Below are positions 15,995-23,054 of a stretch of 43,051 bases of DNA, in pieces. The position numbers were made by a program, and so were the translations under genes. The number at the start of each line of letters is the position of its first letter. Position 1 is the first letter of the stretch. The notes under the pieces were generated by a model. That model was not told the DNA's origin, made no database searches, and saw only the letters and a list, made by a program, of their open reading frames with translations. Origin of the DNA: an uncultured bacterium (GTDB lineage: Bacteria; Acidobacteriota; Thermoanaerobaculia; Thermoanaerobaculales; Thermoanaerobaculaceae); NCBI GenBank assembly GCA_937924755.1, contig CALEVZ010000065.1, positions 1 to 43,051 on the forward strand, read 5' to 3'.

Positions 15995-16563
15995 GGGCGC
16001 CCCCCCGGGAGGTAGCGGACCGCCAGCTGGAAGCGGTACCCTCCCGGATTGGTGGCGCTGGGCGCCTCCTCCAGCGCCGGCACCGGCTCGGCGAACGAGG
16101 GATCGTTGAACAGGCGGGTGAGGAGCTTGAGCCACGAGTCCCGCCCCGCCGCCACACCCACCAGCGCCAGCCGCACTCTCCCCTTGTCATCCACCGAGGG
16201 AGAGATCGACACCAGCCGCACATCCCAGGGCAACACCCGCTCCACGTCGGCGAGCATCGTCGTCCATGCCCAGCTCCGCTTCCCGGCGATCTGTCCGAGA
16301 GCGGCGGTATCTCCCTGCAGCTGTTTCCATGGCACAACGGCGAGGGTTCGGTTCAGCTCTCCGACGGCCTGCGCCACCACCTCGCGCCGCTGCTGGAGGA
16401 CCGTCAGCCGCTGGCGCAAGCCCTCCTCCTCCTCGCGCTTGAGGAGGAACTCCGACACCGATATGACGGTGAGCGCCACCGCTGTCACGAGCAGGGCGCC
16501 GCCCAGCACCCACACTGGGCGGGTGTTGAGAAACGGAGCGGAAGCCAGATTCGGACGACGCAT
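15991..16563 (-). CDS. pilN: PilN-like inner-membrane protein
   Basis: 190 residues. The short cytoplasmic head RRPNLASAPFLNTRPV contains the N-L-A-(S/T)-x-P-F-x-N element by which PilN-type proteins dock into PilM. It is followed by a membrane helix (VLGGALLVTAVALTVISVSEF), a coiled coil (LKREEEEGLRQRLTVLQQRR) and a periplasmic ferredoxin-like domain (WAWTTMLADVERVLPWDVRLVSISP). The ATG at 16563 shares one base with the PilM stop codon (TGATG), so translation is coupled. PilM and PilN are separate genes, as in type IV pili, rather than fused as in GspL. Confidence 0.85.
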   Translation of the reverse strand: MRRPNLASAPFLNTRPVWVLGGALLVTAVALTVISVSEFLLKREEEEGLRQRLTVLQQRREVVAQAVGELNRTLAVVPWKQLQGDTAALGQIAGKRSWAWTTMLADVERVLPWDVRLVSISPSVDDKGRVRLALVGVAAGRDSWLKLLTRLFNDPSFAEPVPALEEAPSATNPGGYRFQLAVRYLPGGRP

Positions 16564-17462
16564 CACTTCTCCCCCTCCCACACCCCACCCAGCAGCGCCA
16601 GGTGATCCAGCCGCGAGCCTCCCTCCGGCGGCACCCGGCCGGCGCCGGCTTCGAGCATTTTCACCGTCACTTTGGGAGTGCCGGCGCTCCACCGAGCCAC
16701 CACCTCGCCCCACTCCTCCCCGGCCGCCAGCCAGACGGACACCGGGCCGCCCTCGGCAGCTTGCAGGTGCTCGACGCTGCGAGTCAGCTCGTGGCACAGC
16801 AGTGCCTCGGCGCGTACCTGGCTGGCCGGCAGGACCTTCTCGCGCAACAAGGTCAGGCGACTGCCGGAGACCACCGCGATGCCCAGCGACCGGGCCTCCA
16901 CCGCCACCACCACCCCGCGACCCCGACCAGGGGCCAGCGCCGCCACCGCCAGGACCAGCGGCTCGATCCGCCCTAACCTGACTCCCGCACCGGCGAAGAT
17001 CTCCTCCAGGGTGGCCAAGGGCCTGTCGAGGGCGAGCAGGATGAGGTGTCGCCCGTTGTCGCCGAGTTGCAAGTAATCCAGGCGAACGTCCTCGGGCCGG
17101 CAGGGCAGCAGCTTCTTCAGCCGCCAGCGCAGCTGCTCCTCGGCATCCTGGCGCTGGCGCGGCAACACGCCCACATCCACCACCAGCGACCGCATCCAGT
17201 TGTCGGGCAAGGTCAGCGAGGCGTGGCGGGGGACCTTGTCCAGGCGCGCCAGCAGTGCCCGCAGGGCGCCTTCCAGGCCAGCCCGTTCGATCTGCAGCAC
17301 CCCCACCGGCCCCAGCTGGAACCATGGCGCCGACAGGGGGACCGCGGTCACCTGCAGGAGTGCGTCGCGTCGGCTGGACAGGCGGCCGTAGGCCAGGTGG
17401 TCGGCAAACGCGGCGAAGGCGTGGGGCGGAGCAGGCGTGTGGAAGAGGTGTGTCAGCTTCAT
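16563..17462 (-). CDS. pilM: PilM-like actin-fold pilus assembly protein
   Basis: 299 residues, cytoplasmic, from ATG 17462 in an ATGA overlap with the PilB stop. The middle region fits the PilM pattern: SLTLPDNWMRSLVVDV, then AEEQLRWRLKKLLPCRPEDVRLDYLQL, then LEEIFAGAGVRLGRIEPLVLAVAAL, then VVVAVEARSLGIAVVSGSRL. The N-terminus is shorter than usual and I do not see the canonical phosphate-binding D-x-G-S-x-x-x-K loop, so nucleotide binding is uncertain. PilM normally forms the cytoplasmic ring that couples PilB and PilC to PilN/PilO. The assignment depends partly on position between PilB and PilN. Confidence 0.75.
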   Translation of the reverse strand: MKLTHLFHTPAPPHAFAAFADHLAYGRLSSRRDALLQVTAVPLSAPWFQLGPVGVLQIERAGLEGALRALLARLDKVPRHASLTLPDNWMRSLVVDVGVLPRQRQDAEEQLRWRLKKLLPCRPEDVRLDYLQLGDNGRHLILLALDRPLATLEEIFAGAGVRLGRIEPLVLAVAALAPGRGRGVVVAVEARSLGIAVVSGSRLTLLREKVLPASQVRAEALLCHELTRSVEHLQAAEGGPVSVWLAAGEEWGEVVARWSAGTPKVTVKMLEAGAGRVPPEGGSRLDHLALLGGVWEGEK

Positions 17463-19093
17463 TCGACGAAGGTCACCTTGTTCACTTCGCGCAGCGTGGT
17501 GACGCCCGCGAACACTCGTTCCAGGGCTGACTCGCGCAGGAAGGTCATGCCCTCGGCCTTGGCCGCCCGCTTGATCTCGGCGGCCGGTCGCTTGTCCAGG
17601 ATCAGGGCGCGAATGTTGTCCGACATGTCTAAAAGCTCCGAGATCGCCGTGCGCCCTAAAAACCCAGTGCCGTTGCACTCGATGCAGCCGGCCCCCTCGT
17701 AGAAACGCACCCCCCGCACCATCTCCCGGGTCAACCCGGAGTCGTCCAGGAGAGCGTCAGACACCTGCACCTCTCGCCGGCAGTGGGGGCAGATGCGGCG
17801 CACCAGTCGTTGTGCCAGCACGCAGTTCAGCGCCGACACGAAGTTATAGAGGTCCACGTCCATGTTGAGAAACCGCCCCAGTACGTCCACCACGTTGTTG
17901 GCGTGCACGGTGGTGAACACCAGGTGGCCGGTGAGAGCTGACTGGACCGCAATCTGCGCCGTTTCGGCGTCGCGGATCTCACCCACCATGATCTTGTCCG
18001 GGTCGTGACGCAGGATGGACCGCAACCCCCGCGCGAAGGTCAACCCCTTCTTCTCGTTGACCGGAATCTGGGTGATCCCCTGCAACTGGTACTCCACCGG
18101 GTCCTCGATGGTGACGATCTTGTCCTCCTCGGAGACGATCTCCGACAGGCAGGCGTACAGGGTGGTGGTCTTGCCCGAACCGGTGGGGCCGGTCACCAGC
18201 ACCATCCCATATGGCTCGCGGATGAACTTGCGCAGCTTGCGCTTGGCCTCCTCGTCGAAACCCAGCACGTCGAGGCTCAGGTTGCGGAACTCGCGGTTGG
18301 CCGACTCCTTGTCCAGGATACGAATGACGGCATCCTCGCCATGTACGGTGGGCATGATGGAAACGCGGAAGTCGATGGTCCGCCCTTTCAGCCGCAGCTT
18401 GAAGCGGCCGTCCTGGGGGATGCGCTTTTCCGCGATATCCAGCTCCGACATCACCTTGATGCGGGAGATGATGGTCGCATGGTGCCGCTTGTCGATGGGC
18501 TCCATGGCCTGATAGAGCACGCCGTCGATGCGGTACTTGACCAGCACCTCGCGGTCCCGTGTCTCGATGTGGATGTCCGAGGCGCGCCGCTGGATGGCGT
18601 TGAAGATCACCGTGTCCACCAGCTTGATGATGGGCGAGGTGTCGGCGGTGATGCGGTCGATGGTGAGTGTCTCCTCGCCGTCCTCGCTCTCCTGCACCAG
18701 CTGGATGCGGAAGTCCTCGGTGGCCTCATCCAGCACCCGCTGGGTGGACTCGGACTTCTCCAGAATCTCCGAGATCTTGCCAGCGGGGCCCACCGACACC
18801 TCCAGGGGTGCGCCCAGCACCAGCTCCAGCTCGTCCATCACCGAGGGGCTGGAGGGATCGGCCATCACCCCGACGATGACGTCCCCTTCCCGCCGCAGCG
18901 GCAAGAAAAGGTAGCGCAGCATCATGTCCACCGGGATTTGCCGGAACAGCTCGGCTTCCACCCGGAACTCACTGAGGTCGTTGACCGGCAGTCCCAGCCG
19001 GGCGGCGATCTCCCGCGCCCGCTGCAGGTCCTCTTCCTCCCGGGACAGTCCCCACAGCGGCCGCGCTCCCATGGACAAGGAGGTCTCGCTCAT
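17459..19093 (-). CDS. PilB/GspE assembly ATPase
   Basis: Hexameric cytoplasmic motor that drives filament polymerisation. 544 residues: an N-terminal MshEN/GspE-N domain (about 25-140), the core N2 domain with SDIHIETRDREVLVKYRIDG, Walker A GPTGSGKTTTLYA near residue 300, the Asp box TIEDPVEYQL, Walker B-region DKIMVGEIRDAETAQ, and the His box GHLVFTTVHANN. A tetracysteine zinc site is formed by CPHC (about 430) and CIEC (about 468), typical of PilB/GspE and absent from PilT. The ATG at 19093 is one base after the PilC stop. It is the only ATPase of this family in the window, so retraction would need an ATPase encoded elsewhere. Confidence 0.95.
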   Translation of the reverse strand: MSETSLSMGARPLWGLSREEEDLQRAREIAARLGLPVNDLSEFRVEAELFRQIPVDMMLRYLFLPLRREGDVIVGVMADPSSPSVMDELELVLGAPLEVSVGPAGKISEILEKSESTQRVLDEATEDFRIQLVQESEDGEETLTIDRITADTSPIIKLVDTVIFNAIQRRASDIHIETRDREVLVKYRIDGVLYQAMEPIDKRHHATIISRIKVMSELDIAEKRIPQDGRFKLRLKGRTIDFRVSIMPTVHGEDAVIRILDKESANREFRNLSLDVLGFDEEAKRKLRKFIREPYGMVLVTGPTGSGKTTTLYACLSEIVSEEDKIVTIEDPVEYQLQGITQIPVNEKKGLTFARGLRSILRHDPDKIMVGEIRDAETAQIAVQSALTGHLVFTTVHANNVVDVLGRFLNMDVDLYNFVSALNCVLAQRLVRRICPHCRREVQVSDALLDDSGLTREMVRGVRFYEGAGCIECNGTGFLGRTAISELLDMSDNIRALILDKRPAAEIKRAAKAEGMTFLRESALERVFAGVTTLREVNKVTFVE

Positions 19094-19094
19094 C

Positions 19095-20303
19095 TCATTG
19101 CACCCTCTGAATGAGTGTAAACATGGGCAGGTACACCGACAGCAGCAGGCCGGAAATGATCAGGCCCATGAGCACCAGCACCGCCGGCTCCACCAGGGTG
19201 ACGATCCGCCCCAGCCGCATTTCGATGGTTTCGTCGTAGAACCGACTGACGTTGAACAGCATCTGCTCCAGGGCTCCGGTCGCCTCGCCCACCTGCACCA
19301 TGGCCAGGGAGAGGTCTGGAAACAGCTGCGTGGACTGCAGGGAGGTCCACAGCGCCTGGCCCTCCCGTACCCGCGGCGCCACCCGCAGGAGCACCTTGTG
19401 CACGAAACGGTTGGTCACCGTGGAGGTGGCGATTTCGATGGCGTTGACCAGCGGCGTCCCTCCCGCCACCAGGGTGGCCAGGGAGCGCACGAACTGGGAG
19501 AGGGCGAAAAGGTGAAACACCTCCCCCAGAAACGGCCAGCGCAGTTGCCAGCGGTCCCAGGAGATACCCCCTCGCTCCGAGCGCAGCCAGCGGCGCAGCA
19601 GCAGGCCCGCCGCCAGCAGCCCACCGCCCACGTAGGCGATGTGCTGCTGCAGCCAGTGGGAGCCGGCGATGATGGCCTTGGTGATCAGCGGTAGCTCCGC
19701 GGCGAAGCCCACGTAAAAGGAGGCGAAACGGGGGATCACGTAGGTCACCAGCAGCGCCACCAGGCCGAAGGCCAGAGTCATCAGCACCGCCGGGTAGGTG
19801 AGCGCGGAGGTGACCTTGCGCCGCACCCCTTCCATCATTTCCTGGTAGCGCACGTAGCGCTCCAGCACCTGCACCAGCTCGCCGGAGCGTTCGCCGGCCA
19901 TCAGCGAGGCGCTATAGAGCCGCGGGAAGGTCTTGCCCTGGGCGGCGAACGCCTCCGACAGCGCCGCTCCCGACTTCACCTCCTCCAGCACTCGCCCGAG
20001 CATCTGACGCATGAAGGAGTCGGTCTGCGCCTTCTGCAGCAGCTCCAGGGACTGCAGCACCGGGATGCCGGCGGCCAGCAGGGTGGCGAGCTGCTGGTTG
20101 AAGGCGAGAAAGTCCAGCGAAGAGATGTGTTCGCGCCGGCGCAGGAAGGACAGGGACAGTCCGCGGCGCGCCGGGGTGATGCGGAAAACATGCAACCCCT
20201 TGCTCTCCAGCTCCCGGCGCAGGGATTCCTGGGTCGGGGCGTGGTGGCGCTGCTCCAGCACCAGCCCGTCGGCGGTGCCCACCCGGGCGACGAACTCGCT
20301 CAC
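19095..20303 (-). CDS. PilC/GspF polytopic inner-membrane platform protein
   Basis: 402 residues, the usual size. The start is GTG 20303, in a GTGA overlap with the upstream gene; a longer reading is possible but would add an unrelated extension. Two GspF domains are visible: FLAFNQQLATLLAAGIPVLQ...RSGEL in the first half and ALSQFVRSLATLVAGGTPLVNAI...VGEATGALEQML in the second. Each is followed by membrane segments (PAVLMTLAFGLVALLVTYVIP; AYVGGGLLAAGLLL; EPAVLVLMGLIISGLLLSVYLP). It anchors the assembly ATPase and translates its motion to prepilins. Confidence 0.93.
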   Translation of the reverse strand: MSEFVARVGTADGLVLEQRHHAPTQESLRRELESKGLHVFRITPARRGLSLSFLRRREHISSLDFLAFNQQLATLLAAGIPVLQSLELLQKAQTDSFMRQMLGRVLEEVKSGAALSEAFAAQGKTFPRLYSASLMAGERSGELVQVLERYVRYQEMMEGVRRKVTSALTYPAVLMTLAFGLVALLVTYVIPRFASFYVGFAAELPLITKAIIAGSHWLQQHIAYVGGGLLAAGLLLRRWLRSERGGISWDRWQLRWPFLGEVFHLFALSQFVRSLATLVAGGTPLVNAIEIATSTVTNRFVHKVLLRVAPRVREGQALWTSLQSTQLFPDLSLAMVQVGEATGALEQMLFNVSRFYDETIEMRLGRIVTLVEPAVLVLMGLIISGLLLSVYLPMFTLIQRVQ

Positions 20304-20989
20304 CGGGCCCCCTCCCGCTCCGCCAGCAGCACCAGCACCAGCGCCCGGTTGGCCTCCTCCGAGCGCGCCGCTCCCAGCACGAAGGTCTGCCCTGTACGCA
20401 GCGTCAGGGTGGTGCGAAGGAGCGGCTGCAGTCTCTCGGCGCCGGCGTCGGCGACGACGCGGCGCGCAAACTCCAGCTGGGCGAGCTGCAGGCGGTCGCC
20501 GTCCTGGGGCACCGCCCGCACCACAAAGCGAACGTGGTAGCGGTCGGCCACCGCGGCTTCCACCGTGGAGCCGTCGGCGGCGGTGACCACCAGAGTGTCC
20601 AGCTCCGAGTAGGACGTGAAGCGAAAGAGCTGCTGCAGCTCGCTGCCCACCCCGGAGATCAAGGGCGCCGCCGGGCCCGCAGTGGGCGGTGTGGTGGAGG
20701 CGAGCAAGACCCGCAGGCGGATGGTGTAGTTGGGCGCCGCCACATCCCACGCCGCCACCACCGCCGCGATCCGCTCCAGCACTGCGGCGCTGTCACGCAC
20801 GGTGATGGCGTTGAGCTTGGGCTGCAGGAGTACGCTGCCCTCCGGCGACAGCAGCGGCTCCACCAACAGCGCAGCCTCGCGCGCCGGGCGGAAGTGCAGC
20901 TGAAAGACCCGCACCTGCTGATCGGACGCCGCCGCAAGCCACGGCACCGCCGCCATCACCGCCAACCCCAGCGCCGCCACCCGCGCCAC
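20300..20989 (-). CDS. Exported protein with NolW/secretin-N-like domain
   Basis: 229 residues with a signal peptide (MARVAALGLAVMAAVPWLAAAS). Residues about 25-85 carry VRVFQLHFRPAREAALLVEPLLSPEG...LNAITVRDSAAVLERIAAVVAAWD, the ring-building motif of secretin N-domains. A beta-rich region follows, ending RTGQTFVLGAARSEE...ALVLVLLAE, which echoes the secretin core T-G-x-x-x-x-L-x-G strand. There is no pore-forming secretin domain. The start is GTG 20989, four bases after the anti-sigma stop. It could be a small accessory ring, a pilotin-like partner of the secretin in the same operon, or a secretin relic. I do not know a named family with this exact layout. Confidence 0.7.
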   Translation of the reverse strand: MARVAALGLAVMAAVPWLAAASDQQVRVFQLHFRPAREAALLVEPLLSPEGSVLLQPKLNAITVRDSAAVLERIAAVVAAWDVAAPNYTIRLRVLLASTTPPTAGPAAPLISGVGSELQQLFRFTSYSELDTLVVTAADGSTVEAAVADRYHVRFVVRAVPQDGDRLQLAQLEFARRVVADAGAERLQPLLRTTLTLRTGQTFVLGAARSEEANRALVLVLLAEREGAR

Positions 20990-20993
20990 TGCC

Positions 20994-21500
20994 CTACAGC
21001 TCCAGCCCCGGATCGATGATGAACGCCACCTGCACTTCGCCCGAGGCGCTGCCGGCGAACTGATACAAGCGCACGTGGTCCCCCTCCACTTCCACCGCCG
21101 CCGGCGCCAGGGGAGGGGAGATCTGCACTAGCAGCGGCCGCTGCGCCACCGCCGGCCCCTCGGGGGGACCTTGGCGCAGGGTGCCGAGACCGACCAGCAG
21201 CACCCCGACCACGGCAGCGGCTGCCGCCAGCCAGCGGCGCCGGCGCGACCTGAGGCGGACCTCCAGACGACGCTGGTGCACCGCCGCCAGGACCTCGGAA
21301 ACGAAGGCATTGTCCTCCACCTGGCCGACCTGTCGCTGCAGGGCGTTGGCCAGCAGCAGTGACGGCTCGTGCTCCTGCGCGGCCGCCCGGCAGGGAGCGC
21401 ACTCGCGCAGGTGGGTGCGTACCTCCCGCTCCGCCTCCGGCCCCAGCTCCATGGCCAGGTAGCGCCCGAGCATCCGCTGCACTTCGGCACACCTCGTCAT
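20994..21500 (-). CDS. Zinc-binding anti-sigma factor
   Basis: 168 residues. The N-terminal zinc-finger (ZAS) domain has the HX3CX2C motif (His30, Cys34, Cys37 in THLRECAPC), which binds and inhibits an ECF sigma factor. A basic stretch RLRSRRRRW leads into one membrane helix (about 89-108), and a 60-residue periplasmic domain follows, including a segment (VRLYQFAGSASGEVQVAFIIDP) like the sensor tails of other anti-sigma factors. The ATG at 21500 is in an ATGA overlap with the sigma gene, the standard arrangement for such pairs. The signal is presumably sensed in the periplasm, where the secretion apparatus works. Confidence 0.9.
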   Translation of the reverse strand: MTRCAEVQRMLGRYLAMELGPEAEREVRTHLRECAPCRAAAQEHEPSLLLANALQRQVGQVEDNAFVSEVLAAVHQRRLEVRLRSRRRRWLAAAAAVVGVLLVGLGTLRQGPPEGPAVAQRPLLVQISPPLAPAAVEVEGDHVRLYQFAGSASGEVQVAFIIDPGLEL

Positions 21501-22114
21501 CGCCGGCCTCCCTGGGGAAGGTATTCGGGGTAACGGTGCGCCAGCTCCCGGCGCAGCACGGCCCGCGCCTGGAACACGTGGTTGCGCACCGTCGCCTCGC
21601 TACATCCCAAGATCTGGGCCACCTCCGCGGTGGCCAGGCCTTCCACCTCGCGGTAGAGGAACGCCGCCCGTTGGCTGGGGGTCAGCTTCTCCGCCAGCTC
21701 GGCGAAGATCCCCTGCACCTCCTGCTCCGCCAGCTCCCGCGGCGCCGCCGCCCCGACGCGGTCCGACACCAGACGCAGGTGCGAGGTGTGGGTGCGCTCG
21801 CGGCTGTCGCGGGAGCGCAGCACGTCGATGGCGATGTTAGTGGCGATGCGGTACAGCCAAGTGGAGAACGACCACGCCTCATCGTAGCGTTGGAGGTTTT
21901 CCCAGGCGCGCACGAAGGCGAGCTGGGCGACGTCACGGGCCTCCTCCATGTCGCCGAGCACGCGACCGGCGCAGCGCCGCACCCCCGCCTGATGGCGGCG
22001 GACTAGTTCGGCAAAAGCCGTCTCGTCCCCGTCCCGCGCGGCTCGCGCCAGCTCCCGATCGTCCCGCTCCCGGGTCACGTTCGGCCTGATCTGTTGAAGG
22101 CGCAGCCACGCCAT
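21497..22114 (-). CDS. ECF-family RNA polymerase sigma factor
   Basis: 205 residues from ATG 22114, chosen for its strong Shine-Dalgarno GGAGGTAGGA six bases upstream. Sigma region 2 is visible as FAELVRRHQAGVRRCAGRVLG, then EARDVAQLAFVRAWENLQRY and SFSTWLYRIATNIAIDVLR. Region 4 is LTPSQRAAFLYREVEGLATAEVAQILG with the helix-turn-helix CSEATVRNHVFQARAVLRREL. There is no region 1 or 3. It is translationally coupled to its anti-sigma factor and heads 11 further envelope-machine genes with gaps of at most four bases. Autoregulation is likely from the general behaviour of such pairs, but I see no typical GGAAC/CGT ECF promoter upstream. Confidence 0.93.
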   Translation of the reverse strand: MAWLRLQQIRPNVTRERDDRELARAARDGDETAFAELVRRHQAGVRRCAGRVLGDMEEARDVAQLAFVRAWENLQRYDEAWSFSTWLYRIATNIAIDVLRSRDSRERTHTSHLRLVSDRVGAAAPRELAEQEVQGIFAELAEKLTPSQRAAFLYREVEGLATAEVAQILGCSEATVRNHVFQARAVLRRELAHRYPEYLPQGGRR

Positions 22115-22181
22115 GGCACGTCCTACCTCCCCCTCACGTGTACGAGACGCCGCCCTCCGGCGTTGGGGCGGCGGGAGTATA
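22115..22181 (-). promoter_or_regulatory. Promoter, leader hairpin and ribosome binding site of the sigma/pilus operon
   Basis: On the minus strand TATACT (22181-22176) is a good -10 with no matching -35 (CCCTCC at the expected place). The predicted leader contains an 8-bp GC stem (22148-22155 with 22166-22173, 10-base loop) and then GGAGGTAGGA (22130-22121) before the ATG at 22114. The leader overlaps the 3' end of the LuxR-like reading frame. The hairpin could stabilise the long mRNA or end transcription from upstream; it has no T-run. Confidence 0.5.
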
Positions 22182-22955
22182 CGCCAGGGTGAGGGGCCGG
22201 AGGGGCAGACGCTCACCTCGCCCCCCAGCTGCCGAACTTTGCCCCGACCTCGGCCGGCTGTGTCGGACCGTTTTCTCTCCTCGGGGTCCAGGTTCAACCG
22301 GGGGTTGCAGATCGGCGCTGTCCTCCCAAGGGCGGATGGCGGCGGGGCCGCGGTGGATCAGGCGCACCAGCTCGGTTTGGTTAGCCGTGCCAGTCTTGGC
22401 GAAGATGCTACCGAGCTGGGTGTGGGCGGTATAGCGGCTGATCGCCACCTGGGCCGCCGCGCTGGTCAGGGAACGGCCACTGGCCGGGCTCATGGCCAGG
22501 CGCATCCCGGCTGGAATGAGGTCGTACGGATCGCGCAGCAGGCGCTCGGGAGTGACGTGGGTGCGTTCGACATCGGCGATGAAGACGATGGCGGCGGGGC
22601 GGTCGGCTTCGCTGCCGGCGGCCGACCGGCCCAGGGAAACGATGATGACGCCCAGCGGCACGCCGTGGGACGGTCGCGCCAGGCGCAGTCCGGCGCTACG
22701 AATGCGCCCGCAGGCGAGGGCGGCGGCGGGCTCGAGCCCGGCGGCGGCCAGGACGCCGGCAGTGGTGAGGTCGCCGGATGCCATTCTGAGTAATGCCGCA
22801 GGGAGCGACGGTCCCCCGGCCGGGGAGGCGAGGGCCGCAGGCCTAAGCTCGGGATTCGCGGCGGCGTCGAAGAAAGCCCCGGCGGTTGAAGGGGCATCGC
22901 TGGTCGCTCCACTCCCACCGTGTGGTTCTTGTGCACCGCGCCTGCGCTCGATCAT
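22134..22955 (-). CDS. LuxR-type helix-turn-helix regulator, possibly decaying
   Basis: 273 residues if started at ATG 22955; no good ribosome binding site, so the start is uncertain. The recognisable part is near the middle: LARPSHGVPLGVIIVSLG, RPAAIVFIADVERTHVTPERLL and a LuxR-type DNA-binding domain (about 145-200 in this numbering) containing AAAQVAISRYTAHTQLGSIF and AKTGTANQTELVRLI. This resembles a PAS-like plus LuxR-HTH family usually about 350 residues long. The N-terminal sensor half seems short, the first HTH helix is abnormal (DLIPAGMRLAMSPASG instead of a GLTPAEARLA pattern), and a 68-residue basic/Pro-rich tail runs over the leader of the sigma operon. It may be a pseudogene with no in-frame stop because of high GC. 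Confidence 0.5.
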   Translation of the reverse strand: MIERRRGAQEPHGGSGATSDAPSTAGAFFDAAANPELRPAALASPAGGPSLPAALLRMASGDLTTAGVLAAAGLEPAAALACGRIRSAGLRLARPSHGVPLGVIIVSLGRSAAGSEADRPAAIVFIADVERTHVTPERLLRDPYDLIPAGMRLAMSPASGRSLTSAAAQVAISRYTAHTQLGSIFAKTGTANQTELVRLIHRGPAAIRPWEDSADLQPPVEPGPRGEKTVRHSRPRSGQSSAAGGRGERLPLRPLTLAYTPAAPTPEGGVSYT

Positions 22956-23054
22956 CGCCCCAAAATGACCGAGGAGACCCGGCACAGGCACGGCCACAGG
23001 GCAAACAGAGCGAGCGCCGCCGGCGGCCAACCCGCGAGAGGTTGTATCGGACAG

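Noticed and set aside
17459-19093. PilT retraction ATPase as an alternative call for the PilB gene
   Set aside because: The N-terminal MshEN-like domain, 544-residue length and tetracysteine zinc site match PilB/GspE, not PilT.
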